Shown: piece by piece, positions 1 through 9,939 of the stretch
How positions within the stretch are numbered: position 1 is the first letter of the stretch
Layout of the letters: the number at the start of each line of letters is the position of its first letter
Origin: Fonticula alba
Lineage: Eukaryota; Opisthokonta; Rotosphaerida; Fonticulaceae
Reading direction: 5' to 3'
Length of the DNA stretch: 41,367 nucleotides
Assembly: GCF_000388065.1 (NCBI RefSeq)
Contig: NW_009242974.1
Location: 1,392,280-1,433,646, forward strand
Notes under the pieces: model-generated
The model's input: only the letters and a program-made list of their open reading frames with translations
Databases searched by the model: none
What the model was told of the DNA's origin: nothing
Position numbers and translations under genes: made by a program

Positions 1-44
1 CCCCCCCCATCTCCCTCCCTTCATCGCATCCCGCTCTAGCAACT

Positions 45-3000
45 ATGGCCGGCCCCGCGCCCCTGTCGGGGGACACGTCGCCCGCCCTGTCGGCGACCTC
101 CTCCTCCGACGTGGATTCCCTGCAGGAAGAGATGATTCCCCTGGCGCCGGTTTTCTGTGACGCCTGTTCCTCGGTGCCGGCCTCCTTCATCTTCCAGTGC
201 CGTCCATGTGGGGCGCAGAACTCCTACTGTGAGAACCCCCACTGCCGGCGAGAGCACTGGCGCAAGCACCTCCAAGATTGCGAGGCGCTCATGGAGCAGG
301 ATCAGCTGGCCGAGGATTCGCTCGTGTCGCGTGTCGGCTCGAACAAGTGGTTCCCGCGGAAGCGCCTTCGTAGCACGGCCAACGTACGCGCGCAAGCCCC
401 CCCCCCTGTGACCGCCTGCCATCCGCTGTCCGGCCATTCTCCCCCTCCCCCCTCCCCCCGCCCTGCGATTGCCCCTGCCTTTGCTAACTCCCTCCATTCG
501 CCTTCCGCTTCCCCCCTCGCCCCTTCGGCCGGGAAAACACACGCAGAATGACGATCTCCAGCTGACCAATCTCCCGGTGCTGGACGTGTGTGTCCGTCAG
601 CTGACCGGCATCTCCATGGCCGGGTGGCTGGCCTTCCCGGGTGACACCTACACTCGCTGGTGCCTGCGCTACTTCGTCCTCTGGGAGGACATCCTCTTCA
701 GCTTCACGCATGAGGGTGGCACCGCATGCGGAGCCATCTCCCTGCTGGGCTTCCGGGTGTCCACTCCGAGCGCTCGATCGGCGGCCGCCGCGCGGGCTGG
801 CACGCGCGACCGCGCCGGCGGTCCGGCTGGCGTGTCCTCCGGCCCGCCGCAGCCTTCGCGCGCCATTCTGGCAGCCGCGGCGGCGGCCGCTGCCCAGCAC
901 CGCCTGGCAGCGGCCAGCGGTGACTCCAGCCTCCCGCAGGTGGTCGCTGTCCCGTCGGCCACGCCGGAGCGTCCCAATGAGGAGGCCCTGCGCCAGACGC
1001 GCTTCACCATTTGCGCGTACAATCGCGATGGTCGGTGCTTGTACTTCGTGGTCGCCTCGCGCCAGGAGTACTCCCAGTGGAGTAGCGCCTTCTCCCGGGT
1101 GACGGCCCTCCACTACGTCAAGTTGCGGAATGGCACCATCTCCGGTACGCGCGCCGCGATGCCTGTCGTCCGGTGCCCAGACAGGGCTTCTTGCTCCCAC
1201 GTGCCTCGCTTCCTGCCAGCACCTTGTTGCTCACCGTCCTTCCCTCCTCCTCCCTCCCCCGGGTATGCCGGATCTTTCTCCTCCTCCCGGCCACAGAGAG
1301 CACTCCGAGCTCATTCTCTTCCGATCGTGACGATGACGATCGTGCGCCTTCCCTCTCCATCCCCCTCCGTCTCTGATATGCCCCCGCTTCGCCGCACTCT
1401 CCTCGCTCTTTCTTCCCGTCGGCTTCCTGACCAGCAATCCATCTTCGCCCCCCCCCTCCCCTCCCCCCCCCCCTCCAGCCTCCATGCTGCCTCTCGACGA
1501 TTTCCAGGACCCAGCCGTCCGCACACTGCCACTCTTGAATGATCCGGAGTTCCCGACCTTCGGGCACAAGAACTTCTCCGTTCGCTTGACCACCTCCCTG
1601 GTCATGGACGCCCTCCTGCCGGCGGAGTTTGTCACCCCCTGCGAGGAGGAGAAGCAGGCCCTGCTTCGTGCGGCGCAGGATGCCGCCGGGCGGCGCTTCT
1701 CCGCCAGCAGCACCGCCAACTCCAGCCAGCTGAGCCTGCCCTTCTACTCGCGCGAGGCCCTCTATGCTCAAGCCAAGATCATCAAGGAGCGCAATCCGAT
1801 CAACTCGCAGACCATGCATTCGGCGTGGCTCACCCTGCCGACGCGCGCCAACGAGGGCGACCCCGAGTCGTCGACCCCCTCCCCGGGGTCCGGTTCATCG
1901 AATCGCATCTCTCGGACCTTCCGGCAGCTGACCAATTCCATGCGCATCCAGCGTGATCAGGTCATGCAGGAGCAACGCGCCAGCGGCTTCACCACCGGCC
2001 CCGGCTCCGGGGGTGCTCCCTCCTCGCTGGGCCCCTCCAGCGGGGCATCCTTCTCGGGCTTTGACTGGGTGTCCTCGGCATCGGGCGGGTCCATCTCGGC
2101 GGCCACCGGGCCGACTGGCACCGGTTCCGGGTCCAACAAGAAGCGCGCTGACATCTTCAGTCTCTTCTCCTTCAGCTCTTCCTCCAAGAGTGCCATCGAT
2201 CTGGGGTCCGACCCGGGGGCCGGGTCCGGCACGGCGCCTGGCACCGGTTCCGCCACGTCCCTCGGCACCGGGAGCGATGCCGGCTCGCCGCTCCTCGGGT
2301 CGGCGTCACCTCCGCCCTCCGGCGGGTCTGTCGGGTCGCCGGGGCTCGGCGACCGGTCGTCGTCCTTCTCGCGCATCGCCCGCCGGACCATCGGCCGCAA
2401 GGGCGGCTCTTCGAAGTCCCTGTCGAAGGCGGCCACGGCCGAGGCGGCAGCCGCCTCGGAAGCCGCTTCGGTCTCCGCCTCCTCCTCCGCCTCCTCCTCC
2501 GCCTCCTCCTCCGACGCTTCCATCGAGAAGGCTTCGGCCGGGGGGGGGACGCCGGCAACTTCCGGCTCGGCGGCCTCAGTGGCCGACAGTTCGCCCGACA
2601 GTGGCTCGCCGCCTGCCTCCATGGCCCATCTGTTTGCCGGGCCGATGGATGGCGAGGCGGTCACGCCCCGGCCAGCGGCCACCGGCCGCGCTCCTGCTCC
2701 CGATGATGAGGATGACGATGAGGATGAGCTGAACACCGTGCCGCTGAAGTCCGACGATTCGACGGTCTCCCCCCGGGCCGGAGGCAGTGGCGCCTCGCCC
2801 GGGATGTCCAACGCCGCGATGCACATGCGTGGCACGTACGGCCGGCGCCGGGCCTCCGTGGCCCTGACCGCCATGCAAATGGCCCAGGTGTCGAATGCCC
2901 TGGCCGCGGCCGAGTCCGGCAATGGGGACATCATGCCCTCCTTTGCGGCGGGGCTCTTCTCGCCGCCGAACCCCGGCACGTCGGGTCACGGATCGGTCTC

Positions 3001-5914
3001 CCTGCGCCAGCGTGGGTCGGTGCGGACCTTCTCCGCCTCCTCGCCGAGCCTGCTCGGGGGCGCGTCGCCACCGGCGGCCCCGCTGGTGGCCGCCACGGGA
3101 CCCGGTGCTCAGGATGACTCGGACTCCGACTCTGACACCGATCCCGATCGGCAGTACTTCATCGAGGGCTGGCTGACCCTGGTGTCCGGCGAGTCGTCGG
3201 TGCAGCTGCGTGATGAGACCGAGCCCGGGATCTCGCCCGCGCCGTCGGTCGATTCGATTCTCGGGTTCTACGAGACGCCCAGCTCCGAGGCCGGCTCCTC
3301 CGATGCGTCCATGCGCTCCGGCCCCAGCCGGCGGCTGTGGTTCGTGTGCGATGACTTCTACCTGCATGCCTTCTGCAACCAGCAGTCCATCTCGTCGCTC
3401 ATGGAGTTGGACCTGGAGCGGTGTGTGGTGGAGGCCTTGGGCGAGGCCCAGCTCCGGATCGGGGTGCGCCCTGGTGCGCTGGCCGAGCGCCCGGTCGAGG
3501 GGGGGGATGGCCCCGGTGGAGCCGACGATTCCGGCCCCGGCGCGGCGCCGGCATCCCCCGGGACCTCGGATGTTCCGCGGGTGCTGGTGCTGCAGGCGGA
3601 ATCCGGTGCCAGCCGCGACCAGTGGCTGCGCGTGATGGACGCCATGCGGGACTACTTCATCGGGTCCGGCTTCAACATCTCACTTGGGGATCTGTCCGCT
3701 CCGGCGGCCGAGGGCGATGGTGCCGAGTCTTCTGGCGCCCCGGCCCCGGTGGCTGGTGGATTGCTGTCGGCCGCCTCGGCCATGAGTTCGGCCATGGGGG
3801 ACCTGTCGCGCAGTGCGGCGGCCCCCACAGGGTCCATTGTCGATCGATCCTCCGCGGCCATGGGCGATGGGGCCGCCCTCCAGCCACGCGGATCCATCCG
3901 CCGGAGCAAGCCCAAGCCGCCTCCCATTCAGACCGGCGGAGCGGGCGGGCTTGGGGCGCATTCGCGCTCGACGTCGCGTCCATCCCCGATCGGTCGCAGT
4001 GACGCCGGTGGCCCGAGCCACGGCGGATCGCCCTCCGGCGATGACTTCGACCAGGAGGTCCAGCTCTTTGAGAAGGGCCTCGAGCACTCGACCAGCACCT
4101 TGATGACCCCGTTGACGGCCTTCCCGTCGCACTTCAACCTGCACGACCTGTCCGGGCCGGATTCCAAGCCGCCCGGCCTGCCGGAGCATCTGGCTGGCAC
4201 CGGGTCCGGAGCCGCTGGCACTGCCACCCCCGGTGCAGATGCCCCCGCCGGGCCGGTCACCGGGTCTGGCCCTGCCGGGCCAGGTGACGGGCTCTCGGCC
4301 TCCACTCCCGGTGCCTCGGGGCCTGGTGCCGGCATCCCTGCGCCCGGGATCCTGGACGAGGCGACCCTCGACGACCCCTCGCTGCCGCCCTTCACCACCG
4401 CGGCCGAAATCAAGCAGGTCACGGCCATCGGCCTGCGGCGCCGGTGCACCTACCTCTTTGCCCCGGTGCTCGAGGGTGGCCCGACTCTGGGCCAAGCCGA
4501 GGACCTCAGTCAGTTTGCCCTCCGCGCTTCGGGTGGAGTCCGGGCGTCGGTCATTTCGACGCATTCGTCGGCCACGCCGGCGGCCGGCGGGTCGACCACG
4601 CCGACGGCGGCCGAGGCCGAGGCTCGCCTGGCCAAGGCCAGCGAAGACATGGTCATCCAGTACCACCAGGATGAGAATGGCATCGTCGATGAGTACAACA
4701 TCACGGCCTGCTCCATGGACATGATGATTGCCCGGCTGGCGGATGAAAACCACCCGGACACCAATTACATTGACACCCTGCTGCTGACGCATCGCCATGT
4801 GATGACCTCCACCCAGTTGATGGAGCGCCTGTACTGCCGGTTCAATGTGCAGCCGCCGCCGCGCGCGACGCCCGAGCAGCTGGCCTACTGCCAGCAGTGG
4901 ACCCCGGTCATCCGCGTGCGCACGCTGTCGGTCATCAAGCGCTGGATCACCTACTACTGGTCGGACTTCTCGGATCCCGCCACTCGGGCGGTCCTCAGTG
5001 ACTTCCTGGACCTGACCCAGCAGTCCGAGGGGCAGATGGCCTCCCTGGGCATGCGCCTGCGCAAGCTGATCGAGAGCCAGGATCTGTCGCAGGCAGCCGA
5101 GCGGGAGGCTTTGCGGCGCGAGCGCCAGGAGCGTGCCCGGTCCCGGGCCGCGGCGGCCGCCTCGCAGCAGCAGCAGAAGCTCAGCCTCCGGCATCTGGCC
5201 CCGCGAGAGTTCGCCCGGCAGCTGACGCTCATCGATTACCAGCGCTTTGCCAGCATTTCGCTGATCGAGTTTGTCACGCGCCTGTGGGACGGTGTCGGTC
5301 CGACCAATGAGAATCTCAACACCATGATCGAGTGGTTCAATGACATCTCCTTCTTCGTGGTGGAGAGCCTGGTCGAGCAGCCGGTGCTCAAGAAGCGCGC
5401 CGAGCTGCTGGAAGCCTTCATCAAGGTGCTGAAGGAGTTGCTCCGTGTGCGGAACTACAACTCGGCCATGGCCATCATTTCCGGGCTGAACATCGCCTCG
5501 GTCCGGCGTCTGCACAAGACCTGGGCCTTGGTGTCGGCTCGGTCGATGGCGGATTTGGAGCGCTCGGAGAAGCTGATGTCCGCCATGCAAAACTTCCGGA
5601 CCTACCGCCTGATCCTGGAGGAGCTGGAGGCCAATCCGGAGCCCTGCGTTCCATTTATGGGGCTCTTCCTTCGGGATCTGACCTTCATCAATGATGGTAA
5701 TCCCAAGCGCATCAAGAGCCTGATTAACATCGGCAAGATGCGCATGCTGGCCCAGCAGATTCTTCGTCTTGGGGTGTTCCAGTCTCAGGACTTCTCCTTC
5801 CGGCCGACCGCCGATTCGGAGCAGATCCGCCAATTCATCTATGGCATCGACCCGTCGCGCGATGAGAACGAGCTCTACAGCCGCTCGCTCCAGTGTGAGC
5901 CGCGCGCCACTTGA
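45..5914 (+). CDS. MYND zinc finger - PH - PH - RasGEF protein (Ras-family exchange factor)
   Basis: Predicted guanine nucleotide exchange factor for a Ras/Rap-type GTPase, probably acting at membranes through PH domains. The model joins 45-383, 547-1144 and 1479-5914 (phases 0 and 1) and gives about 1790 residues. A MYND-type zinc finger lies near residues 39-84, with paired CxxC motifs, YC and a final HWRKHLQDC. A PH-like domain follows at about 130-310, interrupted by an Ala-rich insert. A long Ser/Gly/Pro-rich region spans about 440-860. A second PH domain lies at about 872-1040, also with an insert (FIEGWLTL start, DQWLRVMDAM end). RasGEF_N is at about 1387-1475 and the catalytic CDC25 domain at about 1546-1765, including YNSAMAIISGLN, HKTW and PCVPFMGLFLRDLTFINDGN. 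Both donors are GTACGC; CTAAC and CTGAC precede the acceptors. The catalytic domain is certain. The MYND exon joins in phase, but without transcripts it could belong to another gene. Confidence 0.85.
384..546 (+). other. Intron 1 of the RasGEF gene
   Basis: This intron opens with GTACGC, carries TGCTAACT near 484 as a probable branch point, and ends ACGCAG. It separates the MYND exon from the first PH exon in phase 0. The reading frame of the PH exon also stays open upstream to 469, so the junction rests on splice motifs and phase, not on a stop codon. Confidence 0.7.
1145..1478 (+). other. Intron 2 of the RasGEF gene
   Basis: GTACGC donor, CTGACC near 1427 as probable branch point, then a C-rich polypyrimidine tract ending CTCCAG. 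At 334 nt it is one of the longer introns in the window. Splicing here is phase 1 and rebuilds an Ala codon. Confidence 0.75.
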
Positions 5915-7072
5915 GAGCCCCACGTGCTGCGATGGTCCCCCCTCCCCCCTGCGCGCACGCGCGCGTTGTCCCCAGTGGCGGGGGGGGGGGGGGGGGGACG
6001 AAGCGCGCCCGTGTGCACGCTCGCGCCCCTCCTCCTCCTCTCTCCCTCTCCACCTCCCCCCCCCTCCCCTGTCTCTCCCCTGTCATCGTCTGATGGGGCT
6101 GTCTGCCGTCTCCTACCTTCGCCCATTTCCCCATATCCCCTTCCCTGCCCGTGTGTGAATCTCCGGTCTCTGTCCTTGCCTTCTTTCCCCCCTCATCTCC
6201 CCTCCTCGATGGGTGTGTGTGCGTGTGTGTGTGTGTGTGTCCGCGCGTCCATGCCTGTCCTCGGCGCGCATTCACATTCGCACCACACCCTCACCGATGT
6301 ATGCACATACATCGAAGTGTATTTATGTGTGAGTGTAAGCATGTATGCGCGTATGTATGCGATTATGTTACACAGTAGAAACATTGCCCCCTCCTACATG
6401 CTCCTCCCTCGCCGGATGGCTTTTTTGTCGCCCGCCCACCCTGCTCATGAATATACGCTCACACTCGTGTGTGGTGATGATTGTGTGATAGTCGGTCCGC
6501 GCGCATGGTCTCGTGCATCTGACGACACCCGGGGTCGCCTTCGGCCGGTCCCCCGCTCGCCAGCCGCCTCACCGGGCGAAGGCGGGGAACATCTGGATGC
6601 GTTTTCAATGCCTGTGTGTGCCTGTGTGTCTGGGGGGGGGGGGGGGGCAGACGCCAGCGCGTACCCCCACATGAGCCCGACGGTGAGTGCGGGTCTTTCT
6701 CGATCAAGTAAGCAACACACCACGAGCAATGGCCGGGGGCTGGTGTGTGCGCGTGTGCCGGAGGCCCAAGTGAACGTACTAGTCCACGCCGATCGGGCCT
6801 GCCGTGGATCGGGCTAGCACGTGACTGGAGTTTTCAGTGGTGCAAAGGCCACCGCCGTCCGGGTCAGCCCGGCGCCGTGTCCACAGACAGCCCTTTTCCC
6901 ACCCTCTCCTCCCAGCGCCCTTTCTGTTGTGCCCCGTCTCTTTCCCTTGGACCGCCATTCTCCCCTGGGATTTGTCTGTGAAGAAGGAGACCCCCCCCCC
7001 CCCCCACAAGATCCCCCTACCTCTCCCCCTTTCTCCCTTATTTTCTTTCCCCCTCCCCCCGCCGAGAAAGAA
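5915..7072 (+). other. Intergenic region with G and GT tracts
   Basis: No gene is recognised. The stretch holds an 18-nt G run at 5980-5997, a GT tract at 6213-6240, a more AT-rich patch around 6250-6480 (unusual for this window), a 16-nt G run at 6632-6647, and a pyrimidine-rich leader just before the adrenodoxin reductase ATG. It probably contains the 3' UTR of the RasGEF gene and the promoter and 5' UTR of the next gene. Confidence 0.6.
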
Positions 7073-9079
7073 ATGCTCCCCGTCGCCCGTCTCGGCTCGC
7101 GGCTAGTCCAAACGTCCACCCTGCGCGGGATCCGCCTCCCCCTCCTGGCATCGGCCCACTTCTCTTCGGGGCCGATCGGCGGGCCGCGGGTGGCCATTGT
7201 TGGCAGTGGTCCTGCGGGCTTCTACACGGCGGACCGGCTGCTGCGGCGGGCCGGTGCCGCGAGCCAGGCGGCTCCCGAGGCCGATGGCTCTGCCACAAGT
7301 GCCGCCTTGCGCATTGACATCCTGGAGAGTCTGCCAGTGCCCTTTGGCTTGGCCCGGCACGGGGTGGCCCCGGACCACCAGGCCATGAAGCAGTGCATCA
7401 ACCGGTTTGATGCGCTGCTGGCCGAGCAGCGGGAGGCCGCGGAATCGGCAACCGGGCAGCCGCAGCTCCGGTGGTTTGGTAATGTGACGGTCGGGGCCGG
7501 TCCGCCGGCTCCCTGCGGGGCGCCGGTTCCCGAGGGCCCCCCCCCACCGGCTCTGTCATTGGCGGCCCTTCGCTCGGCCTACGACGCGGTGATCCTTGCC
7601 CATGGGGCTCAGGATGGCCGCGACCTCGGGGTGCCGGTGGTGGATGTGGCCACCGGCCGGCCGCTGCATGCCACCTCCCGCGGCACGGCTGCCCATGGCG
7701 CCGCCCTCGAGCGCATGCTGGTCAATCTCCTGCCCGCGCGCGATTTCGTCTGTTGGTACAATGGCCAGACAGACCACACCGAGTGTCCGGTCCCGGCGCT
7801 GGCAGCCCCGGCGGCGGCCTGGCTGCCGGTTTCGGCGTCCGAGCTGGCGCCCGGGCTGACCGGAGTTCGCGTGGCCGAGTTGCCCGCGGGAGCCGGGGCC
7901 CGGGCCCTGGTTGTGGGCAATGGCAATGTGGCCCTCGATGTGGCACGGGCTCTGCTGCGCGGGGATCGGGCCTTCGAGAAGTTGGATGTCCCCCGTGCCG
8001 GGGTGCTGGAGGTGCTTCGGCGCCATGCCGCAGCGCCGGGAGACCGACGCATCCGCCATGTGGAGGTCATTGGCCGGCGTGGCCCCGCGGAGGTTAGCTT
8101 CACCATCAGCGAACTGCGTGAGCTGGTGGGCGCGGCCATTGCCCGCCACGCCGGGCAGGCGCCGGATCCCGAAAAGTTCCCCCTCGACGCGGCGGATCCC
8201 CCCGGGGAGGAGGTGGTCCTTGTGGTGCCGGAGAAGGCGCTGGTTTTGCAGGCGCTGGATGCGGCCCCGGCGCCGGCCCGGCCGCGCGTCCGCCTGCTGG
8301 CACTCCTGCGCCAGGCGGTCGAGGCGGCGGTCGACCCGGCCGAGGAGCCAAATGTGTACGCCCGTGCCGGGCGCACGCTGACCTTCCGGTTTTTCGCCGC
8401 CCCGACAGCCATCCTGGCCCAAGGCGTGGCCACTCCTGTCGAACCGGAGGGCCCGAGTGCCGACGGCTGCCCGGCCTCCTACTACCAAGTGGCTGGCCTG
8501 CGGCTGGGCTTGAGCACGGTGGACCCGGCCACCGGCCGTGCCACGCCGCGCAACACCGGCACCGGGCTCGAGACCCAAATCCTCCTGCCGGCTTCGGTGG
8601 TCTTGACGTCGGTGGGCTTCCGCGTGGGGGCCCTGGACGATGAGGCGCCGATCGACACGGCTGCCGGTGCCAATCGCCTGGCCCATGATGGCCAGGGGCG
8701 TGTTCTGCCGGCTGGCGAGCCGCAGCCGCCGGCCGATTCTTCGGGCTCCAGCTCCACGGCCCTGGCCCCGGTCTATTGTGCCGGCTGGGCCAAGACAGGG
8801 CCGGTGGGGGTCATTGCCTCGACCATGGCCGATGCCTATGCCACGGCTGACGTGGTGTGGGAGGATTTGGCCGCTCGCGGAGGGACTCGTGTTGACACGG
8901 CCCCCGGCTTTGAGGGCCTCCCGATCGACCACTCCCAGGCCATCACCGCGGCCCAGTGGGCCCTTCTGGACCGGGAGGAGCGTGCCCGCGGCGAGGCGGC
9001 CGGTGCCCTTCGGGACAAGATCCCCAGCCGGGCCGAGCAGCTTCGTCTGTCCCGCGGCGGCTCGGCCAGCCCCGAGTAA
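7073..9079 (+). CDS. FDXR: Adrenodoxin/ferredoxin-NADP+ reductase, mitochondrial
   Basis: FAD flavoenzyme that passes electrons from NADPH to mitochondrial ferredoxin, used in iron-sulfur cluster assembly and related reactions (ARH1 in yeast). It is a single exon of 668 residues against about 460-490 in typical members; the excess is Ala/Pro/Gly-rich insertions. The ATG at 7073 gives a basic, Ser/Thr/Leu-rich N-terminus that looks like a mitochondrial presequence. Family motifs are present: VAIVGSGPAGFYTADRLL for FAD binding (about residue 40), RHGVAPDH, ARDFVCWYNGQ, the NADPH-binding VVGNGNVALDVARALL (about 280), RRGPAEVSFTISELREL (about 335) and the C-terminal YCAGWAKTGPVGVIASTM (about 568). 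The frame is open upstream to 6821, but that part is pyrimidine-rich leader with no resemblance to the family. Identification is firm; the exact start is less so. Confidence 0.93.
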   Translation: MLPVARLGSRLVQTSTLRGIRLPLLASAHFSSGPIGGPRVAIVGSGPAGFYTADRLLRRAGAASQAAPEADGSATSAALRIDILESLPVPFGLARHGVAPDHQAMKQCINRFDALLAEQREAAESATGQPQLRWFGNVTVGAGPPAPCGAPVPEGPPPPALSLAALRSAYDAVILAHGAQDGRDLGVPVVDVATGRPLHATSRGTAAHGAALERMLVNLLPARDFVCWYNGQTDHTECPVPALAAPAAAWLPVSASELAPGLTGVRVAELPAGAGARALVVGNGNVALDVARALLRGDRAFEKLDVPRAGVLEVLRRHAAAPGDRRIRHVEVIGRRGPAEVSFTISELRELVGAAIARHAGQAPDPEKFPLDAADPPGEEVVLVVPEKALVLQALDAAPAPARPRVRLLALLRQAVEAAVDPAEEPNVYARAGRTLTFRFFAAPTAILAQGVATPVEPEGPSADGCPASYYQVAGLRLGLSTVDPATGRATPRNTGTGLETQILLPASVVLTSVGFRVGALDDEAPIDTAAGANRLAHDGQGRVLPAGEPQPPADSSGSSSTALAPVYCAGWAKTGPVGVIASTMADAYATADVVWEDLAARGGTRVDTAPGFEGLPIDHSQAITAAQWALLDREERARGEAAGALRDKIPSRAEQLRLSRGGSASPE

Positions 9080-9104
9080 CGCGACCGCCGGTTCAAAACA
9101 GACA

Positions 9105-9171
9105 CGCACACGCACGCACACGCACGCACACGCACGCACACGCACGCACACGCACGCACACGCACGCACAC
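9105..9171 (+). repeat. Tandem repeat, 10-bp unit CGCACGCACA
   Basis: At least six consecutive copies of CGCACGCACA follow the adrenodoxin reductase stop codon by about 25 nt. It is alternating purine-pyrimidine throughout and probably lies in the 3' UTR. Confidence 0.9.
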
Positions 9172-9603
9172 TTTCATACACTCAGCGAGGCTCAGGCCGG
9201 CCGCCAGAGGAAGACATGGCGCGCTGTGAGCGCCCATAGCCGAAGCTCGGCAGACGGCGGGGGGCCAGCGCAAACAGGGCGAGCCTGCGGTTAGCCCATT
9301 CGCTTCCGGGGCCGCGATAGCGCCCTGGTAGCAGCGATAGCCGCTTTGGACGGTGCGCCAGGGCCGCCCGGCCCCGCTGCGAGCCAACGCCATATGCCAA
9401 CCCATAGACAGCCAATACATCCCCACTGGCACCTGCCTGATCTCCGGACACCTGCTTCGGTGGCAGGTGCTCCATCGCTGTCCATGTGGCTGGGGTTGGT
9501 CGCTCTCCTTGCCTCTGCACGCGCGCTTTCCCGTCTTCGGCGTCTCGGCCGCCCGTGTTGCAGACGGCGGTGTTGAGCGCACGCGCATGCCGGGGAGGCC
9601 GCC

Positions 9604-9630
9604 GGGTGGGTGGGCGGGCGGGCGGGCGGG
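9604..9630 (+). other. G-quadruplex-type motif
   Basis: Seven GGG runs separated by single T or C bases, about 310 bp upstream of the RPAC1 start codon on the coding strand. One-base loops are the most stable class of this motif. A role in transcription is inference only. Confidence 0.7.
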
Positions 9631-9939
9631 CAAGGCAGGGCACAAGGGCTGGGCGGCGTCCTTCCGAGTGGATGGTGGCCCAGACTGTGGCCTCACCGAG
9701 GGGTGATGTGCGGGATGATGAGAGCCGGGTCAGTGGCCGGGTCGGGGCTTGGGCGCCGCGCGAGGTTACTGCCTCCCCTCCCCCGCCGCTGCGCGCCCCA
9801 TATCTTTCTCCGCCTCTCCTCCCCTCCCTGCTCGCCTCCTCCGCATTGCATCTCCTCCCTTTGTGTCTCGCCCGCGAGTCGCCCTCTTCCCCTCCCTTTC
9901 GCCTGCTTCCCCTCCTTCCTGTCTCATCCCCTGAGCGCC

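Larger units (their letters stand above)
9080..9939 (+). other. Intergenic region between adrenodoxin reductase and RPAC1 genes
   Basis: No gene is recognised. It holds a 10-bp tandem repeat immediately after the reductase stop codon, a G-quadruplex-type motif at 9604-9630, and a pyrimidine-rich leader from about 9775 to the RPAC1 ATG. Confidence 0.6.

Noticed and set aside
3680-5923. 747-codon antisense frame over the RasGEF domain
   Set aside because: Shadow of the conserved CDC25 coding exon on the other strand; no domain and no leader-like sequence.
6821-7072. In-frame N-terminal extension of adrenodoxin reductase
   Set aside because: Pyrimidine-rich leader translated as Pro/Ser/Phe; the presequence-like start at 7073 directly precedes the conserved FAD motif.
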